Assembly (NCBI GenBank): GCA_029168955.1 | Contig: JAPDOI010000020.1 | Coordinates: 1,396,501-1,460,500 of the forward strand | Direction of reading: 5' to 3' | From: Aplectana chamaeleonis | Taxonomy: Eukaryota > Nematoda > Chromadorea > Rhabditida > Cosmocercidae | DNA: 64,000 bases | Part shown: piece by piece, positions 33,766 through 44,399 of the stretch | How positions within the stretch are numbered: position 1 is the stretch's first letter | How the letters are laid out: every line of letters begins with the position of its first letter | The notes under the pieces: generated by a model | Database searches by the model: none | Seen by the model: the letters and a program-made list of their open reading frames with translations, nothing else | Told to the model about the DNA's origin: nothing | Translations under genes and position numbers: made by a program

Positions 33766-34360
33766 TAGCAAGTTGTTTCAGCAAGGGATATCTCGTGGTT
33801 CAATTTGAACGATGCAGAACTTCTATTAAAGAGACGCAAGAGCTGGGTCATCATTTGTAATCAGAGCGCGGATTACCCACTATGAGTCTTTGCGTCCAAA
33901 TCGCAGTTTGTGTCTATTATACACATTTTTCCGAATTTAGTCGAAAATAAAGAGGAGACACGGCAAACAACAATCGACGGCCGGTAAACGACAATCGGCA
34001 AACGGCTTATTGCTGGCCCGTATACAAAGTGTATGAAGAGGGGGGGGGGGTTGTGATTCTTAAACAGTTTTGATTCAGAAATCAAAGCTTACTTTTTTCT
34101 GAAGGGTCATGAAAGGGTTGTCAGAACAAGGTTGAGAGTTCAAAGAAGTCAACTTGGGAAGGTAAAATCAGAAAGTAAAGAATAAAATTCTTAAACATTT
34201 TTTTTTTAAATTCAGCTGTCTAATTCAGTAACATGTACATCAGCGTGCTCACCTTAATTGTCGGTTCAACCACCCTGCCCCAACTCTCTCAGTGAAAGTT
34301 TCACCAACGTTGTAATACCCGTGTTCTATTGCTATCCCCTGAGAACCTAGACAGAGTGAT
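33766..34360. other. Unassigned DNA
   Basis: Nothing recognised apart from AAACGACAATCGGCAAACGG repeats near 33950-34010 and an 11-bp G run at about 34040. Confidence 0.35.
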
Positions 34361-34563
34361 GGACGCGGGCGGCTGCGCGCCGTGAACCAGATCACATTTG
34401 AGCTTTCCTAGTTTCGCCTACGATATTTTGGTTTTTTTTTCGATATTTCATAATCTATCGGGATCAATACTAGGCGAAGAAATTCATTGAAAAGCAGAAA
34501 GGTTGCCAGCGAGACTATGAAACCCGACCCGCTCTAAACGCGCAGCGCAGCCGCCCGCGTCCA
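34361..34563. repeat. Interrupted inverted repeat GGACGCGGGCGGCTGCG
   Basis: GGACGCGGGCGGCTGCGC at 34361 pairs with GCGCAGCCGCCCGCGTCC at 34546-34563 across about 165 bp. Probably the tips of a small MITE. Confidence 0.6.
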
Positions 34564-35924
34564 CCCGCTTCTGCCCGACCTACTTTCCATGAAATAGGCT
34601 ACATGTACTTGAATAAAATTTTTCAACATAGAGCAATGGTTTTCTGCAATTCAAATAGCATGACGGTTGACAGTTGGATAGTGTAGACCTTTCTTATAGA
34701 AGGATAGTTCAATTTTTTATCTGGTAAATTTTCAATCTATTTATTTGTTATTTTTATTTTCATGTATTTATTAAGGCTTTTTTGATAGTTTTTCTAAAGT
34801 TTTATTCGTTCATTCATTCTTTTTTATTCGCCTATTTGATCAATATAATAGTTTCTAACCATCGAACAATGCGACAATTTTTTATTCATCCATTTCTAAT
34901 GACTTCTTGTTATTGTTACTTCATTTGTTTTTCGAATTACTTCCGATTTTCCATTTTTTCATTCATTCTCTTTTCCTTTGACTTGCTTTCATTAAGATTC
35001 ATTTATCCATTCATTCAACTTTATTTCACCATAATCTTGTTTTTTTTTGTGAAAATTCTGCACGCTACTACATATTCGCCTCTTCTCCGTAGAGGAGCTC
35101 AAATTGGGATGCTTAAATCAAACCGTTTATCGATTTTAAATAGATCATGGTAAGTTTCGGTTAATATACAGTATTTTGATCGGGGTCCAAGATCTAGCAA
35201 AACTTCTCTCTGTTAGTGATTTGGTGTGCTAAACACGAAATTGGTGCCATTTATCGATTTTCAAAATACCAAGGTAGATTAGGCCAGCTAAATGGGATCA
35301 TATGTACATAGTGTAGCCTATTGGATGGTGTTCGTAATAAGTCCAAATCGCGAAAGGGGCGGGGGTTGAGCTAAGAGATGTAATTCGTGGTAGCCGGTGT
35401 TTCATCCAATCACGGTCCTTCGCTCCTCCCCCGCCCTGTTACTAAGGCCACCATCCTAACCTATATGGAGCCTTAGAATATTTTAAAGCCGACATCATAT
35501 GGGTTGCACCAAATAACTCTCCATAGAATGTTTTGAGCCTAGCACGGAACATTTCTGCGATGCTCTCTAGAAATCGCCTGATGGGTTGGATACCCTCGCC
35601 TAGTCACGGAGGTATGGAAATGTTTATAACTTCTTTTAGAAGGAGGCAGGTACGGAGCGAATATTCGGATTCTACAACCAAAAATGGTTCCAGAAGGTGT
35701 AAATTTCATTTGAGATGGCCACTTTGACTGAAATGAGTTTCCTTGCCAGCCGAATTCTTAACATCTCATAAGAACCGTAACTTGCCCCAGTGTTCTAAAA
35801 ACCAAATGCTCACTCCAGCAAATCCTCTCCTTTGTCATTCTTCGGCTAAATCGGAAACATTGATCAACTACGGTTTGCCTACTGTAGACACACCGTAATC
35901 TCCTTGAAAATCATCGCCTGCTCA
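34564..35924. other. Unassigned DNA with a worn palindrome
   Basis: AT-rich with low-complexity frames (34782-35153). 35300-35465 has an imperfect palindrome around TTGGATGGTG and CACCATCCTAA. 35180-35290 and 35650-35720 carry words of the TACGGTAG dispersed family (AAAATGGTTCCAGAAG, CATTTGAGATGGCCACTT). Confidence 0.4.
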
Positions 35925-36440
35925 GAAAATCGCCGCATTCAATGCGTGTTCAATATGCATTCAACTCCGAAAAGCAGCACGTGCTGCAAAATTTTATCGC
36001 AGGAGCACGTGCTGAAAAATCTAACTGCAGGAGCACGTGCTGCAAGGTAGTCCAGCGCAATCGTAGCAGCACGCCGACACTCGACGCAGCCGGCACACCG
36101 TCATACGACTCTGCCAGCTCACCGAGCTCCATCTGAAGCCGCCAGCGGTTGGACAAAGCCTCCAGCGGCCGGGTAGGTCAAGTACCGCAAACTTGGATAA
36201 TTGAACCGGTGACGCTGCCGACCTCTTAATCCCGTCTCAAGAGTGCGTCGTATGCTGTCCTTTTTTGGAAAATCGTTCCGTAAACGGGTTGGATGTGTAT
36301 CATGCACGCATTGAACGTTTTGTTTGTTGGCTCACGTCCTGTAATTTGAAGCACAATAAGAGCACGTGCTCCTAGGGCAGCACTTTCCCTGAATGTGCTC
36401 GGAACAGCCTTGTCTTCGAGTTGAATGCGTATTCCACACG
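35925..36440. mobile_element. Best-defined unit of the SL-carrying CACGTG repeat
   Basis: Left end AATCGCCGCATTCAATGCG then TATGCATTCAACTC; right end is the inverse GAGTTGAATGCGTATTCCAC. The unit is about 515 bp. It contains four or five GCACGTGCT motifs (palindromic CACGTG), a GCACGCCGACACTCGACGC segment also found beside the other SL-like copies, and SL1-like copy 4. No protein is encoded. It looks like a non-autonomous element that has captured, or evolved from, an SL RNA gene. Confidence 0.7.
36186..36207 (-). ncRNA. SL1-like sequence, copy 4
   Basis: On minus: GGTTCAATTATCCAAGTTTG, CG, then GT. Three changes from SL1. The upstream motif TGCGTCGTATGC (plus writing) is at 36244-36255, 37 nt away. 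Downstream it has the GGAGCTCGGTGAGCT hairpin at the place of the GCTCGGCGAGC hairpin in copy 2, but no clear Sm site. Confidence 0.42.
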
Positions 36441-37034
36441 GAGGTCACGGAGATTTCGGAGGTTTAGAGCTCTGCCCTGTCAAGCTAACTTTCCTCCTCC
36501 CTGAGGGGCACTTCCCACGCGGCTTTCAGGATTTGTTACCGATCGGATTTCAAAAACGCGAGTATTTCCGTTCGTTGGACAAAACTCCCACTGCTGGTTC
36601 CATTCAGAGTTTTTCGCATCCTCTCAGTTTTTTTTTCTCAAGAAGACGGGTGGATCCTAATAGAGGTGGTGCAGATCGTTCCACAGGGATGCGCTTCATA
36701 TTTTAATGAGCATCCTTCTATCGATGACGTGGGAGCACATATGAGGAGAAAACATGTTTTCTCTTTTTGCTGGCCGTAGCCAATTTCGGCGCATCCCTCA
36801 TTAGTTGAAGCACTTTTTGTGTGACTTTTCTAGTGAGTGTCCTTTTCGAATGAGTAAGGTATTGACCTGACGTCCTCTTACTCTATTGTTAAGAGGATCT
36901 GTTGTGGCTAACATGCTAAGATTGCATGCCTAGGTCTTGAAACTTATGCTTTCATTTGGTTTCCCAATTCAAGTTGTCTTATGTGAATTCACGTAAGTAT
37001 CTAGCCTCCGCTTTCTTTTCTCTGATATGATTTA
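36441..37034. other. Unassigned DNA
   Basis: No gene recognised. Confidence 0.4.
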
Positions 37035-37518
37035 TTAAAGGCACTGTCCACGATAAACTTCATGCTCGAATTTTCCATAACAAACGCTTCTCGTGGCTCT
37101 CAGAAGCAAAAAGCGTCAAAGAAACGGGACGAAAAGCTACCCAGGAGCCGCAAAACGACTTAGAAAAGTGGGCAAACCCCGTCGCTTTGGGAAAATCCGG
37201 CCCCTTTCCGCCCCTCGACGTGAACAATCGAACACTCGAGATCGTGAGATGAACTATGGTCTCCGATAAAAAGCCCGGTTCTTTCCTTCATTCCCAACTT
37301 CTCTCTTTACTAAGGTCAGCTCGCATACAGTGGCTGCAAATGGCGGAAGTTACAAGCCTCGGACAACTCGTCCACCACGCTTCCTTAGCTCAAATTTTGA
37401 GGGGCATAAGTCCGTTCCCAGAAGGTCTTGTACGATTCCACAGGCATCATTGGAATCAGAATTTCACCGTTTTTAAGAGAAAAATCAGAAGGGATTATAG
37501 TTGTGAACACTGCCTTCA
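37035..37518. mobile_element. TTAA-type MITE family B, copy 2
   Basis: Starts TTAAAGGCACTGTCCACGAT and ends GTGAACACTGCCTTCAA, so the right TTAA is mutated to TCAA. The interior matches 17846-18337. The frame 37256-37600 reads the MITE and is not a gene. Confidence 0.85.
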
Positions 37519-37950
37519 AGGTGATACATCATCTGCTCTTCTTGGATATCCCCTCCTTGACGACTACCCTGGTCAGCTGCATCGGAAATGCAACCCCTAG
37601 TACAAGCTCTCGTGGAAGGTTCACATGAGCAAGTCCTCACTTTTGACTTGTTCTTTATTGCTGACCCCCTAGCTTGTTCATAACTGTTGAAGTAGGTGTT
37701 GTTACGACGCGGTAGCTCTCCCATGGAACCTAGCTCTAGCGGGTTATGATAACCCTTAGTTCGATGGCCTTACAGTCTCTATCAACAACTATGGTGGAGT
37801 GAGGCCATGCCCAGATGTGGGGTGGACATTGCCGCAGTTCAATGCACACACTATACTATTCCGCCTTCCGCGATGTCAATCAATACTCCAGATAGTCGAT
37901 AATAACAACAATCGATGCGATAAGATACTTCGTACACAAAAGAACACCAC
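37519..37950. other. Unassigned DNA
   Basis: Nothing recognised. Confidence 0.4.
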
Positions 37951-37951
37951 T

Positions 37952-38107
37952 GGTGCATAACGTCGGCATGGATCCTGAAGACTTCGCGTTCACTGTTGAA
38001 GGTTGGCGCAAACTCGGTGCCATATGCTATAACTTAGGTGCATCGAGTTTGCGCCAACCTCCAATGTGGAACACAAAGTCTCTACAGGATCCATGCCGGT
38101 GTTATAC
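37952..38107. repeat. Palindrome of about 155 bp
   Basis: Left arm: GGCATGGATCCTG and GGTTGGCGCAAACTCG. Right arm: the inverse CGAGTTTGCGCCAACC and CAGGATCCATGCC. Arms about 65 bp, central loop short. A small foldback element. Confidence 0.85.
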
Positions 38108-38708
38108 TTCCGTTGACTACCTTCTTTGGAGGTACACCAGCATTATATACCAAATAATGACTTCCTACAAGTTGGGTCGGACCTCGTCGAGGCGCTCCCA
38201 GAACAACAATCTCCGGAGCGTACCGTGAGCATGGCGAGATTTCGAGTGTCCACTTCCGCACAGAGGTCAGGCAAAAAACCTTGGGGTTATCTTGAACTGA
38301 TGATTGCCGATGAGACTGGCTTTGATGGCGTTGAGCGGTAATTGGAGTCAGGCGTTGACGGTGGCAGCTCGTGGTGGAGTCGTCGGGCGGAGGCATGGCA
38401 CCGTCGTCGGTCAACAGTCTCCTGAGGAGCCAGTACCCAACAGGGGACGATCCATCGATGAACACTCGCTGAAGCAGCAGGAGACGAGACTGACTAAGGG
38501 GACGCCGAGTCGATTGGCACTGTGCTGCGGAAGCTTCGATGGAGGTACATGGTGGCACTAGATAAGTAACACGGCTAGATCCATAGCGATCAAGAAACGA
38601 ACACATGTGAGATCACTGATGAGGCGGAGTGACCTATGCGAGATGTGAGCGTCGATCAATAATGAGACGACAATAATATGCGCGAGATTATTGATGTGCT
38701 AAGCAAGG
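38108..38708. other. Unassigned GC-richer DNA
   Basis: Both strands show open frames (minus 38082-38606 of 174 codons; shorter ones on plus), but I recognise no motif and the minus frame reads into the palindrome. Composition is closer to coding than most of the window, so a decayed gene or element is possible. Confidence 0.25.
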
Positions 38709-38716
38709 GTAGTGGT

Positions 38717-40091
38717 CAGGGATGTGCGTAATTACGACTAACGACTAACGAATTTAACGACTAACGAGCTTTTTGGGTGTTACGACTAACGACTAACGAA
38801 ATCGAAAATATTTTCGTAAGCAATCCCAAATTTCGTTAGAAAATCAATAGTCATTGACATCGCGCTCCAATCCAGGGATTGCATCAGGATTGACACAATC
38901 CTGTTGGTTTTTCGGAGGGGAAGGTACAAAATAAACATAGCCTTCAGCATTTATTACTTCTACTGACACTGCTTCGCAGATCTGGAGAACCCACATTATG
39001 ACCCCAACCGAACGTTGCGCACTTTTGCGACTTCGTGCCAATCGCGCGACTTTATGGTAGGCTCACTGAACCGGTTCCGACACTGACCGGCTCCAGCGGA
39101 GATTTTAACAGAAGGCATCAAAGGTGATACGAGGACTACGCTAGGCACTAGCGATCCGAGGTACTTATTGCTTCAAAAACAACGATATCCTAATACTAGC
39201 GCTGGTGTGCGAAGCAGTTTGAGAACGGAGAATTTTTTTATTTTTTCTATGAAACCGAAAGTTTCGCGGTTCCAAAACAGAGAAGTCTCAAGAAAACCTA
39301 GAATTTATTTTCTGGAATGTCTTTTTCAGCATAACGTTATGCAGGAGGCAGCTCTTCAAAACATCAGGCATAAAACTTAACGGAACTCAAGCAAAAATGA
39401 GTATTGGCAGTTGCAGATGCGAGATGAGCGATTGTTCGCGTGTTACACGCCCTACTTCGCAGCAGACGGTCGCGTTGCGGCGATTACTGAGCAGCCGCTT
39501 GTACTATCGCTATCGGTCTGCAATTACCGCTATGCGACCGCCCGCAACAAATCGGGGTCTTGTGCATTTCGCCATGTAATGGATTATATCGATTTGTGCC
39601 TGCAGGTCACAGTTGCGCATTATCGGGAACTGTTATCCGATAATTGGATGGTAAAGGGCGCGTTCTCCAAATTTTAGTCATCGTCAGTGGCTGAAATTTA
39701 CGCATGAAAAAACCGAAGAGTTCAGGATTCTCTCCGTTTCTCATATTGCTTCTTCTTTCATTAAAAAGGAAACAATCTATCAACACGTGCCCTTGAGTAT
39801 TAGGTTTTCATTCATCTTTTTAATTATGTATATGTTGGCTTAGAGTTTAAATCAGGTTCTCTAACGATGAATGCTTTGTGTGTTCAATAGCCATGAATGT
39901 TTTGTAGAACAAGCATTTTTTCATGCCTTACTTTTTCTTCTTCTAAGAAATTTTTCTGCCTCATCAGTGCTGATTTTCAAAGACTAGATTTTTAACGACT
40001 AACGATTAACGACTAACGACTAACGAGGGTTTTGGTCGGTTGAACGACTAACGACTAACGAATTGCGAAATTTCTATTACGCACATCCCTG
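38717..40091. mobile_element. hAT-type DNA transposon, non-autonomous, 1.4 kb
   Basis: Termini CAGGGATGTGCGTAAT and ATTACGCACATCCCTG are perfect inverse. An exact 8-bp target duplication GTAGTGGT flanks it (38709-38716 and 40092-40099). Both subterminal zones are packed with ACGACTAACGACTAACGA repeats (about 38728-38802 and 39993-40061), likely transposase binding sites. The interior has only short frames (39411-39677 of 88 codons), none recognisable as transposase. Distinct from the 19604-21606 hAT element in subterminal motif. Confidence 0.92.
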
Positions 40092-40295
40092 GTAGTGGTG
40101 ACGCGATGTGAGGTCAGAGATGCAGAGAAAGCTGCAGACGGTCGCAATCATCGATTACATGAGATGATCGAAGTTCCGAGAAAAGAGCCCGACACGGATG
40201 AACTAAAGCACTTACGATGCGCCCCTTGCTCATGCCTGCCACGCGAAAGCCAAGTATCATGAATACTTCATGTGTATTAGGCCTTACAGTATAGT
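40092..40295. other. Unassigned DNA
   Basis: Continues the pre-insertion flank of the hAT element. Nothing recognised. Confidence 0.4.
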
Positions 40296-40314
40296 TGCAC
40301 AATTTCGAAAAAAA

Positions 40315-40735
40315 TGTCGAGCGAACGAAAATCGAAATTTTTCGTTAGAAAACTTTACGAACAAACAAAAAATGAAAGAATTTCGTTTGAAAAATTTTCG
40401 AACAAACGAAAATTGAAAAAAAAAATTGTTCGAAAAAATTCCGAAGGAACGAATTTCGAAACTAATCGAAACTTCGATTTTTTTCGAAATTTCGTATTTT
40501 TTTTCGAACGTCGAAAATTTCGAAATTTGCCAAAACTTTCGAAACTTTTTTTCGAAGTTTGTTCGAAAAATTTCCGAATGAACGAATTTCGAGAAAAAAA
40601 AATTCGAAAAACCGGATTTCGAACGAACGAAAATTGAGAAATTTTCGCTCGAAAAAAAATCTAACGAAAGAAATTTGAAAAAATCGTTCGACGAAATTTC
40701 GAACGAACAAAAATTGAAAACCACGCTCGACTCGG
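40315..40735. repeat. TTCGAA/AACGAA low-complexity block with inverted ends
   Basis: Irregular repeats of TTTCGAACGAACGAAAATTG, GAAATTTCGAA and inverse forms. Ends TGTCGAGCG and CGCTCGAC are inverted, so the block may be an element or a foldback minisatellite. Frames on both strands (Phe/Ser/Lys/Arg-rich) are artefacts. Confidence 0.75.
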
Positions 40736-41305
40736 ATATCTTATTTTCGTGAACTTCACTTTGCAGAAAAATGTGAGGTCTAATGTCTAGCAAAAATTAA
40801 GCACCTTGCGAGATGGAATCCGCGTAGTGTGTTTCGTGTATGAGTGGGTTTCGGAGAATGAAATTCTAAACGTAACCAGACTAGATGACGCTCATTCCAA
40901 CTAGCAAGTGCTTTTGCCATGTCTGGTCTGGCTAATGTTGAAGCACCTATTTTCTTATCTAACCACTAATTAAAGCGTCTTTTCCATACATTTAAATAGT
41001 TCTGTTCTTCTCTGAAAACATATTTATTTCTTTAGTACATCTCGTCATCTTCGCCTTTGCCAATAACTTCATTCATCGCATCCACACTTTTCTTGCGCCC
41101 CATTCCGTAGCTTCCAATCTGTTCTTATTTGCAATTCAATTCACAACTATCCAGGATACACGCCCAGATTCTATGTGTCTTATATTCAACCGAAGGAGAA
41201 CCTTTACTATAATTTTGAAATTTACGTAAATTTAATTACAACAAGGTTTCATGTTAATTGGACGGTATTACCGCATTATTCGCAAAAAAATATTTTTAAA
41301 CTATG
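40736..41305. other. Unassigned DNA
   Basis: Nothing recognised. Confidence 0.4.
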
Positions 41306-41377
41306 TACCTACCATACATTGGATCCGACTCACTCATTTTCGGATATCCATCCGGTTGAACCGAAATTTTCATGACT

Positions 41378-41520
41378 CAAAATCCGGTTCACCGAAAAAA
41401 CGTCAAAATCCGAATGATCCAGAATCCGATTTACCGAAAAAACGTCAGAATCCGAATGATCCAAAATCCGACTCACCGAAAAAACCCCAAAACCCGTTTG
41501 ATTCTAAATCTGAATCACCT
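41378..41520 (+). repeat. 42-bp minisatellite
   Basis: Units start at 41378, 41420 and 41462 (CAAAATCCG or CAGAATCCG, then TCACCGAAAAAACGT, then AATCCGAATGATC). Translated, it gives a 14-residue repeat (SDSPKKRQNPNDPK-like). Lies in the left end of the element above. Confidence 0.9.
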
Positions 41521-41987
41521 AAATCTGCTATGAGTCGGATATTGATTCGGATACCGAATATCCGGAATATATCATGATTCGCATCGGATAATGAGTCAGA
41601 TATCGGTAGATTCGGCTGATATGCTGTTACTCAAAAAAGTGTATCTGATGTCACGACTCGACATTTCATTCTACTATAGCCATGCGGATTTCGTGCTAGT
41701 GTAGTCCTTTGAGTTGTAGACAAACCGCTCCCTGTTCACAACTCAAATCGCGCACATCGTCAGCCGGAGACCTGCCCGTTGCCCCCTGTTGTCCTTGTTG
41801 TCAGGCTGTTGACAATTCGATTTGTCGCGTTTAGCGGCCTATTTAGCAGCAGTTCACGTCCTTCGAGACTGTTTCATCTAGCTCGGGAACTAATTTACAC
41901 CGACACGCGTCGCGGCTGGGTCGCACAGCCTCCACTGGGGCCGCCACCGGATGGGCAGGGCCTCCAGATGCAGGGTGGGGCCTATAC

Positions 41988-42009
41988 CCCAAACCTGAGT
42001 AATTGAACC
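41988..42009 (-). ncRNA. SL1-like sequence, copy 5 (most diverged)
   Basis: On minus: GGTTCAATTACTCAGGTTTG, GG, then GT. Upstream motif TGCGTCGTATAC (plus writing) at 42049-42060, 40 nt away. Downstream hairpin pairing is poor. The relative GACACGCGTCGCGGCTG segment, shared with the other copies, is present at about 41905-41920. Likely a relic. Confidence 0.35.
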
Positions 42010-42229
42010 GGCTGCCCTGCCTCTTATCGTTTGTGGCATGCCTGAAAATGCGTCGTATACTTCCCTTTTATCTAGAGCGCGAAAAGGCTAGCTGTACAAC
42101 AGCTCGACCGGACCATAACTAACGGCCACAGCCCTGCCAGATATCGGCGTGTATGCCAGCGGTGGCTCATGGTGGGCGGATCAACCTCTCAGGCAGTAAC
42201 GCCGGCTGAGCGGGCAGGCAATACCGGCT

Positions 42230-42995
42230 GACTAAACATTGTACCCGGGCATGCCCCGATATTCACTGCCCCCTCAGCCGGTGAATGGCGGAGCGCTTAG
42301 CCGGCAAGTGGTGCCCCCTTCACCCCGCATTCACTGGCCCCTCAGCCGGCGAATGGCTGCCCCTCAGCCCGTATTCACTAAACCCTCAGCCGGTAAATGG
42401 AGGTCCGCTCTGCCGGTATTAGTTGCTTACTACGTGAATGATATCGATCTGCAAGTGTAGATAAAGCCCCTAGTAGGCTCTCCCGATTCCCCAGCAAGTT
42501 CGAGGCTTGCGTTTCATTTTTGAAGTGGCAAGCCTTACCTTGCTTCGAAATTCATGAACTGACCCGCTGTCACGTCCCCACGGTCACAACGAACCGTAAG
42601 GGGTGAGGGCTCGATGATCCAAATCGTGTGGATGACCACCCGTTCAAATGCCAACACCCGAATCAGCTCGGAGCCCGTTTCGCCCGCGCCGTACAAGAGC
42701 CTGGTTCACTTTAGTGTCTGCCCGATCAGTCGCTGATATGCTCCGCCATTGATTAATGTCTGCCCGCTCAGCCCGTAAAGCCATGCCCCTCAGCCGGTAG
42801 TGCTCTGTCTGCCCGATCAGCCGGTGACATGCTCCGCCGTGGATTTATGTCCGCCCGCTGACCCGGTAAAGTCATGCCCCTCAGCCAGTAAAACGCATGC
42901 CTGCCCGCTCAGCCGGTAAGACGCTCCGCCCCCAAAATATGCCTGCCCGCTCAGCCGGTGACCCTACTTCTCCGCCCGCTCAGCCGGTGTTGTTA
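42230..42995. repeat. CTCAGCCGGT/CTGCCCGCTCAGCC dispersed cluster
   Basis: At least a dozen occurrences of CTCAGCCGGT or close variants, many inside CTGCCCGCTCAGCCGGTAA, interspersed with ATGCTCCGCC and ATTCACTGGCCCC. Two sub-blocks (42250-42420 and 42715-42995) are separated by unrelated DNA with CCCCACGGTCACAACG. Units are not strictly periodic. GC-rich compared with flanks. Confidence 0.8.
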
Positions 42996-43587
42996 TCTGA
43001 GCTGTTGTCGACGCCCCAGTTTGCATGAGACACTACAGACATGCAATTCGCGCACAGTGTGAAATTTCCGGCGCATTTCTACGCATCGTCAGCGTAGACA
43101 TTGATCCTCTTCGTTTGATTTGTTCTAGCGAGTATGGCGCATTGAGGGTACGATTGACAGGAATTCACGGGTGTTTACGAAATTGATGAACACATTTTCG
43201 AAAATGGAATTAGTTTGCAAATATTTCGATAGAAAGATGATTATCAATGAATTCTTCTATCATGGTAGAAGACCTTTTTTTTCTTGAAAATCTTCGCCAG
43301 AGTGCATTATACCCACTTGTATCCGACCGGATATCCGACTCGGATATTCGGATTCCGACTCACCGAAAAGAGGTCAAAATCCGAATCACCGAAAAAACGT
43401 AATTTTCGGATTGATCCAAGATCCGAATATCCGTTTAGCCTCTCTTTCCGAATGACTCGGATTATCCGATGTTGTTATTTTGACCCTATTCTATTGAGTC
43501 GGATATCCAAGACCTTTGATTTTTGAGTTATCCGAAATCCGAGTATCTGCAATTTTTTGATTCGGATCCAATGTATAGTACCTACCA

Positions 43588-44399
43588 CCCCCGGTCAGAA
43601 TGATTCACGTGGTCTCCCGGTGGAGCTCAGACCCCCCTCCCTCCATCATTGCGCAGCTCAGACCCCCCGGTGCGGATATCCACACCCCGCGCCGAACCCT
43701 GGCGTCGTATTCATGAACCCTCGGCTGGAACTCTGGCTTGCTGTTGATGTTCGATACTCCCCCCTCCCCCCACTAATTCGTTTAGCCGCAGCAGAGGTCT
43801 TTGGCCGCCTGCGGGGCAGCATTCTGATGAGGTGATAATCTGATGATATCTAATGCAGAGGTGTGTGTGTGCAGCTGATGATGCATGTGCACGTGAAAGA
43901 GCTAATGTGCTAGTATAATATGTCACATCAACCTCTGTGGTCGTCGCATGCGTCGTCGCGCTGCGACGTCGGCTGCCTTCAAACCATCTCCAGCAGCTGT
44001 CGTTTACACAACCAGCTGCCACACACACACGCATACATACATACACTTCTCGTCGGATGTCGTGTGAGAAAGTCGCGCCACGTCGTCATAACGCGTGAGC
44101 GTGTTACACTTCTCTGGAAAAAATACTTCCAATTTTTTTTCAGAACTTCAATTTGATGTATAGACTCCTTATAACCGAGCTAGAGATTTTTGGGTGTAAT
44201 TGCGGACTGCGGACGGAACTTAGAACGCAGCGACAGTTTCACAGACATTTTCGCCTCCCTGCATTTGCGCCTTCATGTGTTTTACATGCAGCAATCTGAA
44301 TTTTTGCGCTGCTAGCGCTGCGCCCCTTTTGCGCGAGTGCATTTTGCTTTCAGAATAATTTTCTTGTATTTGTTGTTGCTTTTTCCGAAAAATTCGTTC
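43588..44399. other. Unassigned DNA
   Basis: C-rich stretch at 43580-43770 and short GTGTGT/ACACAC/CATACATA simple repeats at 43860-44045. No gene recognised. Confidence 0.4.

Larger units (their letters stand above)
41315..43578. mobile_element. Candidate 2.3-kb element with TACATTGGATCCGA ends
   Basis: Left end TACATTGGATCCGA, right end TCGGATCCAATGTA, inverted. A 9-bp direct repeat TACCTACCA lies at 41306-41314 and 43579-43587, with three extra bases (TAG) at the right junction. Next to both ends lie CCGAATC/CGGATATCC-rich short repeats: a 42-bp tandem repeat at 41378-41520 and a looser one at 43320-43545. Nine-bp duplications and long composite ends would fit a Mutator-type element, but no transposase is seen. 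The interior holds an SL1-like copy and a CTCAGCCGGT repeat cluster. Confidence 0.55.

Noticed and set aside
32994..33854. 286-codon minus frame
   Set aside because: It runs through the inverted SL-like repeat and CACGTG arrays, and has no domain or similarity I recognise.
32144..34020. Third hAT element starting CAGGGATGGGC
   Set aside because: ACAATCGACAAACGAC-like motifs occur on both sides, but no inverse CCCATCCCTG end or 8-bp duplication was found.
38082..38606. 174-codon minus frame as a gene
   Set aside because: Starts in unassigned DNA and ends inside a palindrome; no motif; opposite-strand frames are comparably open.
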